Shown here in pieces: positions 17,816 to 25,435 of a stretch of DNA of 64,000 nt. Below the pieces are notes generated by a model. It did not search any database. It was not told the DNA's origin and was given only the letters and a program-made list of their open reading frames with translations. Made by a program: the position numbers and the translations under genes. The DNA is from Streptomyces sp. NRRL B-1140 (lineage in GTDB: Bacteria; Actinomycetota; Actinomycetes; Streptomycetales; Streptomycetaceae): positions 62,001-126,000 of the forward strand of contig NZ_LGEA01000114.1 in the NCBI RefSeq assembly GCF_001280065.1, given 5' to 3'. The number at the start of each line of letters is the position of its first letter. Position 1 is the first letter of the stretch.

Positions 17816-18763
17816 ATGCCCCACCTGCCGCAGCAGCCCGCCGCCGCGATGTCCCGGCGCACCGTAGCGAGAGCGACCGCCGCCGCCGGTCTCGCCGCCC
17901 TGTTCGGGGCCGCGACCGGCACGGCCCGGGCGGCCGCCCGGCTCGGGCCGCGCACGCTGGACGTGTCCGTGCCCTCCGCGGCGCTCGGCCGCAGCGCGCC
18001 GGTCCGGCTGATCCTGCCGTCGGACTTCGGTACGCGCCCGGAGAAGAAGTACCCGGTGCTGTACCTGCTGCACGGCGCCCACGACGACTACACCTCGTGG
18101 ACCCGTGAGACGGACATCGAGGCGTTCACCGCCGGCCGCGACCTGATCGTGGCGATGCCGGACGCGGGCCCCACCGGCATCCCGAGCGCCTGGCGGGGCG
18201 GCCCCGACTACGAGACGTTCCAGGTGAAGGAGGTGCCGGCGCTGCTCGCCCGGAACTACCGGGCCTCCGGCACCCGGGCGGTCGCCGGGGTGTCCACCGG
18301 TGGCTACGGTGCCCTGGCCCACGCTGCCCGCCACCCCGGGGCGTTCGCCGCGGCGGCCTCCTACAGCGGCATCCTCGACACCATGGCTCCCGGTGTTCCC
18401 GCCATCGTGGACGCGATCGTGGCGCGCGAGAACCTCCCGGCCGGGTCCCTCTGGGGCAATCCGGTGTTCAACGCCCTGACGTGGCGGGACTTCAATCCGC
18501 GCGCCCGTGCCACCGGGCTGCGCGGCACGGCCCTGTTCCTGTCGCAGGGCAGCGGAGTCGGCAACGGCGGCGATCCGCTGCCCGGGATCCTGGAGAGCGC
18601 CCTGTGGCCCTCGGCCCAGGGCTTCGCCCGCGCCTTGGCCCTCATGGGAGTCCCCGCCACCACGCACTTCTACGGGGGCGGCGGGCACGACTGGGCGCAC
18701 TGGAAGCCGGAGTTCACCGCCTCGTGGCCGGTCCTCGCCCGTGCGCTGGGGGTGCCGGAGTGA
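17816..18763 (+). CDS. Exported esterase-D/antigen-85-like acyltransferase or esterase
   Basis: This 315-residue alpha/beta hydrolase has a signal peptide with twin arginines (MSRRTVARA near residue 12, then a hydrophobic segment to about 39), so it is probably Tat- or Sec-exported. The catalytic Ser160 lies in GVSTGGYG and the terminal His in GGGGHDWAHWK. The segment GPDYETFQVKEVPALL parallels the YETF-to-catalytic-elbow region of the antigen 85 mycolyltransferases and esterase D. Its start is 21 bp after the PKS stop with GAGGAG upstream, so it is almost certainly in the same operon. I infer that it transfers or hydrolyses the PKS product outside the membrane; plain esterase activity is equally compatible. 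Confidence 0.87.
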   Translation: MPHLPQQPAAAMSRRTVARATAAAGLAALFGAATGTARAAARLGPRTLDVSVPSAALGRSAPVRLILPSDFGTRPEKKYPVLYLLHGAHDDYTSWTRETDIEAFTAGRDLIVAMPDAGPTGIPSAWRGGPDYETFQVKEVPALLARNYRASGTRAVAGVSTGGYGALAHAARHPGAFAAAASYSGILDTMAPGVPAIVDAIVARENLPAGSLWGNPVFNALTWRDFNPRARATGLRGTALFLSQGSGVGNGGDPLPGILESALWPSAQGFARALALMGVPATTHFYGGGGHDWAHWKPEFTASWPVLARALGVPE

Positions 18764-18885
18764 CGGGGGTGCCGTCGGGGCACGGAACGGAGCGGAGGGG
18801 TCGTCCGTCCCGCACGGGACTCCCCACTCGTCCCACGGGCGACGGCCCGCGGGTGAGCCGCTTCCGGTCGAAAGGAGTGTCCGTG

Positions 18886-20106
18886 ATGGCTGTGCCCACC
18901 CCGCACGGCGTGCCGGACCACCCCACCACGCCGCAGTTCCCCCCTGAGCTCGCGCAGGTGCTGCGGGCCGATCTGGCGGCCGTCGCCGACGAGGTGGAGG
19001 AGGAGGTCCGCCGTCAGGTGCCCGAGTACGCCCGGCCCGCCGACGGAGCGTACCGCCAGGCCCTGCGGTCCGGGGTGGTGCAGGCGCTGACCCTGTTCGT
19101 CGACCACATCGCCGACCCGCGCGACGACGGGGACGCGATCGCGGCGACGTACTACGAACTCGGGCGGGGTGAGGCCCTGGAGGGCCGCAGCCTGGACGCG
19201 TTGCAGTCCGCGCTGCGGGTGGGCGGTATGTGCGCCTGGCGGCGGATGGGCCGGACGGCGGAGGAACTCGGGCTGGACTCCACGGTGGTGGCCGTGCTCG
19301 GGGAGCTGGCCTTCCGGACCGTGCACGAGGTCGCCCAAGCGGCCGCGTCCGGGTACGCCGAGGCCCGGCTGCGCAGCTCCGACGAGCTGGAGCGACGCCG
19401 GGGGCGCCTGCTGGGCCTGCTCCTGGAGGACGGGCCGGTGGCGCCGGAGGCCGTGCAGGACCTGGCGCACGGCGCGCGCTGGCCCGTGCCCCGGACGGTC
19501 GCCGTCGTGGCGCTCGCGGCGGCGCCGGACCGGCGGGAGGAGGACCGGCCGCTGGCGGCGGCGGGTGCGCTGGTGGACATGGGGTCCCGCCCGCCGCGCA
19601 TGCTGGTGCCCGACCCGGACGGCTCCGGCGGCATCGGTGGCCGGGCGTTCACGCTCGCGCTGCGCGGGCGGCCCGCCGCGATCGGCCCGACGGTCGCGGT
19701 CACCGAGGCCGCGCAGTCGCTGCGCCTGGCCACCCGGGCGCTCGGGCTGATGGGTCGTGGGGTGCTGCCCCGTCAGGGCGTGGTGCGCTGTGACGAGCAT
19801 CTGTCGACGCTGCTGTTGCACGGCGACGAGCCGCTGCTGGGGCGGCTGCGGAGCCGGGCCCTGGCGCCCCTCGGCACGGTGTCGGCGGGGCAGCGCGACC
19901 GGCTCGCCGAGACACTGCTGGCCTGGCTGCTCAGCGGCAGCAACGTGCCGGACGTCGCCGTGCGGCTGCACATCCACCCCCAGACGGTCCGCTACCGCCT
20001 GCGTCAGTTGGAGAAGCTCTTCGGCGACGCCCTGCACGACCCGGCGACGCGCCTCGATCTCATTCTCGCGTTGCGCGCGGAATCACTACACGCGCGGGAG
20101 AACTGA
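18886..20106 (+). CDS. PucR-type helix-turn-helix transcriptional regulator
   Basis: This 406-residue regulator has an N-terminal helical sensor-like region (about 20-180, containing the ALEGRSLDALQSALRVG segment typical of Streptomyces PucR-like proteins), a central domain and a C-terminal PucR HTH: LLSGSNVPDVAVRLHIHPQTVRYR, then LRQLEKLFG. ATG 18886 lies 8 nt after AAAGGAG; GTG 18883 is the alternative. It lies 122 bp after the esterase gene, between it and the cutinase, which makes it the likely local regulator of the acyl-condensation block. No ligand is evident. Confidence 0.9.
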   Translation: MAVPTPHGVPDHPTTPQFPPELAQVLRADLAAVADEVEEEVRRQVPEYARPADGAYRQALRSGVVQALTLFVDHIADPRDDGDAIAATYYELGRGEALEGRSLDALQSALRVGGMCAWRRMGRTAEELGLDSTVVAVLGELAFRTVHEVAQAAASGYAEARLRSSDELERRRGRLLGLLLEDGPVAPEAVQDLAHGARWPVPRTVAVVALAAAPDRREEDRPLAAAGALVDMGSRPPRMLVPDPDGSGGIGGRAFTLALRGRPAAIGPTVAVTEAAQSLRLATRALGLMGRGVLPRQGVVRCDEHLSTLLLHGDEPLLGRLRSRALAPLGTVSAGQRDRLAETLLAWLLSGSNVPDVAVRLHIHPQTVRYRLRQLEKLFGDALHDPATRLDLILALRAESLHAREN

Positions 20107-20260
20107 CTTTCCCTGTTCGAGCGGCGTACTCAATCGGCGACAAAAACCGGCGGGGTTTCCATAATCCTGTCCATAACAGCAGGCGGGAGACAGCCCATAC
20201 GTTCGGGGCGTCCTTTTTCGCAGGCGCTTCCCGCGCCTTTCCCCACGCGGAGGATCCCCC

Positions 20261-20902
20261 ATGCGTATCCGTCTGTGTCTCGCGGCGCTCTCACTGGCCG
20301 GCGGGGCGGGACTCGCCACCATCTCGGCTCCCCAGGCCATGGCCGCGGCCTGCTCGGACGTCGAGGTCGTCGCGGCCCGCGGCACCTTCGAGCCGGGCAC
20401 GCTCGGCTTCATCGTCGGCGACCCGGTGTATTCCGCCCTGCAGAAGAAGGCGGCGGGCAGGAACGTTTCCAGCTACAAGGTGAACTACCCCGCCGATCTC
20501 TCCCCCACGTCCGCGGCCCAGGGCAATCTGGATCTGGTGAATCATGTGAAGAGCCAGGCCGCCGCCTGCCCGAATCAGAAGTTCGTTCTCGTCGGCTATT
20601 CGCAGGGTGCGAACGTCGTGGACAACTCGATCGGCATCAGCAGTGCCGGTGCGGTGGTCGGCAGCCCCATCGTGGCCACGCTGCCCGCCGCGGTCGAGCC
20701 CAAGGTCGCCGCGGTGCTGCTGTTCGGCAACCCGATCCGGGCGCTCGGCAAGAGCGTCACCGGCACCTACCAGGGCCGCACGCTCGACCTCTGTGCCAAG
20801 GGTGACCCCGTCTGCGAGAACGGCGGCGGCGACGTCGGGGCGCACCTGGGCTACCGGGACGACGCCGAGGAGGCGGCCACGTTCGCCGCGGGCAGGCTCT
20901 GA
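20261..20902 (+). CDS. Secreted cutinase-family serine esterase
   Basis: This 213-residue secreted cutinase-fold hydrolase acts on lipid esters or cutin-like polyesters. A signal peptide ends near AMAAA (28-30). The full catalytic set is present: Ser114 in GYSQG, Asp182 in GDPVC and His195 in AHLGY. Four Cys residues (31, 103, 178, 185) can form the two conserved disulfides. In mycobacteria a cutinase-like thioesterase/phospholipase (Rv3802c) sits beside fadD32-pks13, so its position here, in a block with the FAAL, PKS and antigen-85-like genes, is notable. A perfect 16-bp hairpin follows. Confidence 0.93.
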   Translation: MRIRLCLAALSLAGGAGLATISAPQAMAAACSDVEVVAARGTFEPGTLGFIVGDPVYSALQKKAAGRNVSSYKVNYPADLSPTSAAQGNLDLVNHVKSQAAACPNQKFVLVGYSQGANVVDNSIGISSAGAVVGSPIVATLPAAVEPKVAAVLLFGNPIRALGKSVTGTYQGRTLDLCAKGDPVCENGGGDVGAHLGYRDDAEEAATFAAGRL

Positions 20903-20918
20903 GCCCGCCTGACAGGGC

Positions 20919-20952
20919 GCGGGGCCCGGGAGGATGTCCTCCCGGGCCCCGC
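20919..20952. terminator. Perfect hairpin between convergent cutinase and hydrolase genes
   Basis: A 16-bp perfect inverted repeat (20919-20934 and 20937-20952) lies between the two convergent stop codons and can terminate transcription from both sides. Confidence 0.75.
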
Positions 20953-20969
20953 GTGTGTGCGGACGACGG

Positions 20970-22691
20970 CTAGCGCGGTGTCCGTGCGAAGTCGGCGAGG
21001 CTGGTGGAGACGGGCTCGGGCCGTCCGTCGTTCTGCACGGGCGCGGCCGTCAGGACGTCGAGGTGCTGGTAGCCGTCCGCGACCACCGGGTGCAGGTCGG
21101 CCGGGACCCGTCCGGCCAGCAGACCCTCACCGGCGAGCACGGTGAGCACCGGGTTGGCCTTGAGCCCCTCGGGGTGGACGACGAGTTTCTTCACCTGCGG
21201 TGAGGTGGCCAGTTCGATGTCCGTGACCAGCTTGGTCGGGAAGTACTGCTCGGTGAAGTCCAGCGGCTGCTCGGCGAGGCTGCGGGCCAGTTGGCGTATG
21301 TCGGTGACCTCCTCGCCGGGGCCGGTGAACGGGGTGCCGTCGGCCGACCGGTGGCCGGGGTCGTCCGGGTCGCCCACGCGGTCGTAGTTGCGCCAGGTGT
21401 AGAGGGGACCCCGCGGCCGGTCGGGGGTGGCCTTGTACGCGGTGCCGTACAGCCCCGGTCGAGCGTCACCCCCGTTGGCGGCCGGGAAGCTCTTGTCGGC
21501 GATCGGTCCGCCGTCGAAGAAGCCGACACTGGTCTGCAGGAACGCCAGGGGGACGGAGTTGTCGTCCAGCAGTGCCCCGAGGACGGCCCCGTTGGTGAGC
21601 CGGAAGTCCTTCACCGCCGGGGAGCCGCTGAGGAAGGCGGCGGTGTCCTTGGCGAACAGGAAACGGTGAGTGGCCTCGATGTTGAGGTTGCGGGGCAGGT
21701 AGCCGGGCAGGTCCGCCTCACCGTCCAGGTCCTTCAGGGCTCCCAGTCCCGCGATGCCGAGGAGGGTCATGGTCTCGGGGTTGAGCAGCACCGGCGCCGA
21801 CAGGGTGCGCGGCAGTACCCCGCTGTCCAGTCCGGCCTGCACGACACCGTGACCGAGGCCGGTGTCGGGCAGGTTGGTGTCCTCGGGGATGCTGCCGCTG
21901 AGGTCGCCCAGCGTGGTCGAGACGGTCGTGTCGAGGGCGAAGTAGCCGGCGCACTGGTTGTACCCGGCGTCCGCCGTGGTGGCGCGGTCGCCGTCGAAGT
22001 CGGCCGCGGCGAAGTAGCCGGTGATGACACCGCCCAGCGAGTGCCCGCCGCACAGCACTTTCCGCTTGCGCTGTGCCGGGGAGGGCAACTCGGCGGTGAG
22101 GAGGTCGTACTGGTCGCGTACGGTCTGCTCGATCCCGAGCTTCGCCATCCACCCCAGCTGCGCGTTGCCGGCGTAGCCGCCGAAGGTCCGGCCGCCGACC
22201 TGCTTGCCGCGGTAGTAGTAGTCGACGGCGGTGTGCTGGTCGCCGGTGGCGATGCCGGTGCGGTCCTCCAGGCAGTTGGAGCGCCGGTCCAGCGCCCAGA
22301 ACTCGATGTGCAGCCCCTGCTCGGCGGCCCGTGTGACCGTGTTGCGGGCGACACCGTCGAAGGCCCCCGCTCCTTCCAGGATGCCGGGCTGGGCGATGAG
22401 GATCCGGTCGGCGTCGGCGGACGCGGCCGGGCCGTCGGCGGAGCGGTAGCGCAGGTACGACAGCCAGTCGCACGCCGCCGGACGGGGCCCGGCCGATTCC
22501 GGCAGCGGCACCTGCACGAGCACCACCGACTCCGTCACCCCGGTCACCGGCGAGGTCGACGTGACCGGCAGCTCGGTGCGCGTTCCCTCGGCGCGTGCCC
22601 CCGGGGTGGCGGCCGTGAGTGTCCCGGCGGTCAGCAGTGCCGCGAGCGCGGCACCACGCCACTTCCTTCTGCAGATACGGTCCATGTCCAT
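20970..22691 (-). CDS. Large secreted alpha/beta hydrolase
   Basis: This 573-residue exported protein has a signal peptide (RRKWRGAALAALLTAG, cleavage near AEG at about 35). The nucleophile elbow is GGHSLGG with Ser218; upstream is an ILIAQPGILEGAGAFDG oxyanion-side segment. Large parts of the C-terminal half look like a lid or insertion domain. The substrate is unknown; the architecture fits lipases and steroid/lipid esterases. It converges on the cutinase gene, making a third exported lipid-type hydrolase in this neighbourhood. ATG 22691 starts MDMDRICRR; ATG 22685 is an alternative. Confidence 0.85.
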   Translation of the reverse strand: MDMDRICRRKWRGAALAALLTAGTLTAATPGARAEGTRTELPVTSTSPVTGVTESVVLVQVPLPESAGPRPAACDWLSYLRYRSADGPAASADADRILIAQPGILEGAGAFDGVARNTVTRAAEQGLHIEFWALDRRSNCLEDRTGIATGDQHTAVDYYYRGKQVGGRTFGGYAGNAQLGWMAKLGIEQTVRDQYDLLTAELPSPAQRKRKVLCGGHSLGGVITGYFAAADFDGDRATTADAGYNQCAGYFALDTTVSTTLGDLSGSIPEDTNLPDTGLGHGVVQAGLDSGVLPRTLSAPVLLNPETMTLLGIAGLGALKDLDGEADLPGYLPRNLNIEATHRFLFAKDTAAFLSGSPAVKDFRLTNGAVLGALLDDNSVPLAFLQTSVGFFDGGPIADKSFPAANGGDARPGLYGTAYKATPDRPRGPLYTWRNYDRVGDPDDPGHRSADGTPFTGPGEEVTDIRQLARSLAEQPLDFTEQYFPTKLVTDIELATSPQVKKLVVHPEGLKANPVLTVLAGEGLLAGRVPADLHPVVADGYQHLDVLTAAPVQNDGRPEPVSTSLADFARTPR

Positions 22692-22870
22692 GCCATGGAC
22701 GCTAGGGCGGTGGGACGCCCGCTCTCAGTCAGTGCTGATGAGAACTCAGCTTCCGGACGACGGCTTGTCACCGCCGCACAGCGCGCACGGCCCCGGCGGG
22801 AGAGGGGGTTCGTACCGCTTCTGGACGCCACCGAGCTGCGGACCGGCCGTTTCGGGAGCATGGTGGGGCT

Positions 22871-23101
22871 ATGGACGGTCAACCCCCTGTGGTCGTGCAG
22901 CCGCCCGCGACGGACGGCGGACGGCTGGTGACCATCCACGGCGAGCGCATGGGCGTCGCCTACAGCCTCTTCGACGTGCTGGACCTGCTGCACCGCGAGG
23001 GCCTGCCCACCACGGACACGGCCGTCGACGACACCGAGCTGATCGAGTGGCAGGGCGGCGGCCCGTACGACTGGAACAACGGGGCGTCCGACGAGGCGTG
23101 A
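22871..23101 (+). CDS. Small conserved hypothetical protein
   Basis: This 76-residue acidic protein contains GRLVTIHGERMGVAYSLFDVLDLLHREG and ends in a WQGGGPYDWNNG segment. No function is known to me. The middle looks like a short beta-strand plus helix. Its last codons form one arm of the downstream hairpin, so the 3' end of the gene doubles as a terminator arm. Confidence 0.75.
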   Translation: MDGQPPVVVQPPATDGGRLVTIHGERMGVAYSLFDVLDLLHREGLPTTDTAVDDTELIEWQGGGPYDWNNGASDEA

Positions 23102-23129
23102 GGCTGCTCACACCTCGTCGGACGCCCCG
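23080..23129 (+). terminator. Hairpin overlapping the 3' end of the small gene
   Basis: A perfect 17-bp stem (23080-23096 and 23113-23129) encloses an inner GTGAG/CTCAC stem; the stop codon lies in the loop side. The following 240 bases up to the VOC gene hold no gene that I can support. Confidence 0.65.
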
Positions 23130-23373
23130 TCGAGACGGTCGTGAGGGGCGGGTGTCAGTTCCGGGATCGGCGGGGATCCGAAGGTACGCCGGCTCGGCTT
23201 CGGGCCGTGGAGCCGGGCGTCACGCTGACCGACTTGCCGGCGTGGCCTCTTGACCGGAAGGCGAGGCGGGGCAGCCCTCCCGGCCCGAGGCGCGGCGCAC
23301 TCGACGAGCCGTTCGCTGCGCCCGGCGATACGCTGCGCGAAAACGGCTTTTTGCCCTCTTCTGGGAGGTTCCT

Positions 23374-23784
23374 ATGGCCTCGCGTCTCAACCCGTATCTC
23401 ACCTTCAACGGCGACGCCCGGCAGGCGATGGAGTTCTACAAGGAGGTCTTCGGCGGCACCCTCGACCTGAACAGCTACGGCGAGTTCGGGCAGGCGGACG
23501 CCCCGAACGCCGACAAGATCATGCACGGCATGCTGGAGACCACCAGCGGCTTCACCCTGATGGGCGCCGACGACCCGCCGGGCATGGAGTCCGAGCAGGG
23601 CAGCCGCTTCTCCGTGAGCCTGAGCGGCGACGACGAAGCCGAGTTGCGCGGCTACTGGCAGAAGCTGTCCGAGGGCGGTGCGGTGTCGGTGCCGCTGGAG
23701 AAGCAGATGTGGGGTGACGTGTTCGGCATGTGCACGGACCGCTTCGGCGTCCCGTGGATGGTCAACATCAGCACGGAGGGCTGA
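23374..23784 (+). CDS. VOC-superfamily (PhnB/glyoxalase-like) protein
   Basis: This 136-residue protein has the paired beta-alpha-beta-beta-beta modules of the vicinal oxygen chelate fold: LNPYLTFNGDARQAMEFYKEVFGG at the start and a C-terminal DRFGVPWMVNIS motif, which together mark the PhnB-like subgroup. Members often bind small ligands without a known reaction, and annotation as a methyltransferase in this subgroup is usually unjustified. GGGAGG lies 6 nt before ATG 23374. It stands alone. Confidence 0.9.
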   Translation: MASRLNPYLTFNGDARQAMEFYKEVFGGTLDLNSYGEFGQADAPNADKIMHGMLETTSGFTLMGADDPPGMESEQGSRFSVSLSGDDEAELRGYWQKLSEGGAVSVPLEKQMWGDVFGMCTDRFGVPWMVNISTEG

Positions 23785-23950
23785 GCGGCCCGCTGGAGCC
23801 CGGTCCGAGTCCGGTGAGACCGCGCTGCACGGGGTAGGCGAGTCGCACCCGCCGGGGTGCCGCTGCCCAGCGCGGCCGGCACCGTGCGCACCCGGCCGGC
23901 CGCGGTCGGCCGGGGCCCGGCGGCCGGACTTCGACAGGCAAGGAGCGGCC

Positions 23951-25435
23951 ATGGACGTCAGGGTCGAGACGACACCGACCCCCACCCCCGCCGGCGGCGT
24001 CGCGGACCCGACGCCGCCGGCGGTCTCGCGGCGGCTGCGGGTCATCACGACCATCGCCACGTTCGGCGGTCTGCTCTTCGGCTACGACACGGGCGTCGTC
24101 AACGGCGCCCTGCCCTACATGACCACGGACCTCGGCCTGACCCCCGTCACCGAGGGCATGGTCACCAGCTCGCTGCTGCTGGGTGCCGCGCTGGGCGCGG
24201 TGGCCGGCGGCCGGATGTCGGACGCACGCGGCAGGCGGCGCACCATCCTGCTGCTGGCCGCGCTGTTCTTCCTCGGCGCCCTGGGCTGCACGCTCGCCCC
24301 GACGACCGCCGTGATGGTCGGGGCCCGGTTCGTGCTGGGCCTCGCGGTCGGCGGTACCTCGGTGACCGTGCCGGTGTATCTCGCCGAGGTGTCGCCCGCC
24401 GAGCGACGCGGCCCCCTCGTCACCCGCAACGAGCTGATGATCGTCACCGGTCAGCTGCTGGCGTTCACGGTCAACGCGATCATCGCCCGCATCGGCGGCG
24501 AGTCCGGCGGCGTGTGGCGCTGGATGCTGGTCGTCGCCACACTGCCGGCCGTGGTGCTGTGGTTCGGCATGCTGGTGTTGCCGGAGAGCCCGCGCTGGCT
24601 GGCCTCCGAGAGCCGCTTCGGCGAGGCCCTCGGCGTTCTGAAGCAGGTGCGGTCGCGGGCCCGGGCCGAGGCCGAGCTGAAGGAGGTCTCCGCGCTCGCC
24701 GTGCAGGATGCGCGGACGAAGCTCGCAGACCGGCAGGACATCAGGAGCACACCGTGGATGCGCAAGCTGCTGCTCGTCGGCTTCGGCATCGCCGTCGTGC
24801 AGCAGATCACCGGCGTGAACACGATCATGTACTACGGCACGCAGATCCTCACCGACGCCGGTTTCGCCGCCGACAGCGCACTGACGGCGAACATCGCCAA
24901 CGGTGTGATCTCGGTTCTGGCCACCTTCGTCGGCATCCGGCTGCTGGGCCGGGTGCCGCGCCGCCCCATGCTGATGACCGGTCAGGTGGGGACGACCACC
25001 GCGCTCTTGCTGATCGGCGTCTTCTCGCTGGTGCTGCCCCCGGGTGATCCGCGGGCGTTCGCGGTGCTCGCGATGACAGTGACGTTCCTCGCCTTCCAGC
25101 AGGGCGCCATCTCGCCGGTGACCTGGCTGATGCTGTCGGAGATGTTCCCGATGCGGATGCGCGGCTTCGGGATGGGGGCGGCGGCCGTGGTGCTCTGGCT
25201 GACCAATTTCGTGATCGGGCTGGTCTTCCCGTCCCTGGTCTCCGGGATCGGGATCTCCCCCACCTTCTTCCTGTTCGTGGCCGCGGGCGTGGTGTCCCTC
25301 CTCTTCGTGAAGCGGTACGTCCCCGAGACCGGTGGCCGCACACTGGAAGCCCTCGAGGCCGAGCTCCGGGCGCGCTTTTCCCGACCACCCTTCGAGGAGG
25401 GACGCCCGGCAGAGCGGGGAATCAGGGGCTCGTGA
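23951..25435 (+). CDS. MFS sugar-porter family transporter
   Basis: This 494-residue inner-membrane proton symporter or facilitator has 12 predicted helices. Sugar-porter signatures are clear: GYDTGVVNGALPYM in helix 1, GRRRTILL in loop 2-3, PVYLAEVSPAERRG after helix 4, PESPRWL, QQITGVNTIMYYG in helix 7 and PETGGRTLEALE at the C-terminus. These indicate a monosaccharide or polyol substrate. ATG 23951 follows AAGGAG by 6 nt; the longer frame starting at 23678 overlaps the VOC gene and is not credible. Its 3' end overlaps the convergent helR gene by 14 bp. Confidence 0.93.
   Translation: MDVRVETTPTPTPAGGVADPTPPAVSRRLRVITTIATFGGLLFGYDTGVVNGALPYMTTDLGLTPVTEGMVTSSLLLGAALGAVAGGRMSDARGRRRTILLLAALFFLGALGCTLAPTTAVMVGARFVLGLAVGGTSVTVPVYLAEVSPAERRGPLVTRNELMIVTGQLLAFTVNAIIARIGGESGGVWRWMLVVATLPAVVLWFGMLVLPESPRWLASESRFGEALGVLKQVRSRARAEAELKEVSALAVQDARTKLADRQDIRSTPWMRKLLLVGFGIAVVQQITGVNTIMYYGTQILTDAGFAADSALTANIANGVISVLATFVGIRLLGRVPRRPMLMTGQVGTTTALLLIGVFSLVLPPGDPRAFAVLAMTVTFLAFQQGAISPVTWLMLSEMFPMRMRGFGMGAAAVVLWLTNFVIGLVFPSLVSGIGISPTFFLFVAAGVVSLLFVKRYVPETGGRTLEALEAELRARFSRPPFEEGRPAERGIRGS

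Noticed and set aside
10405..18763. Generic type I polyketide biosynthetic cluster
   Set aside because: There is only one module, an N-terminal ACP fed by a FAAL, a C-terminal TE, and no tailoring or resistance genes; the Pks13-like interpretation fits better.
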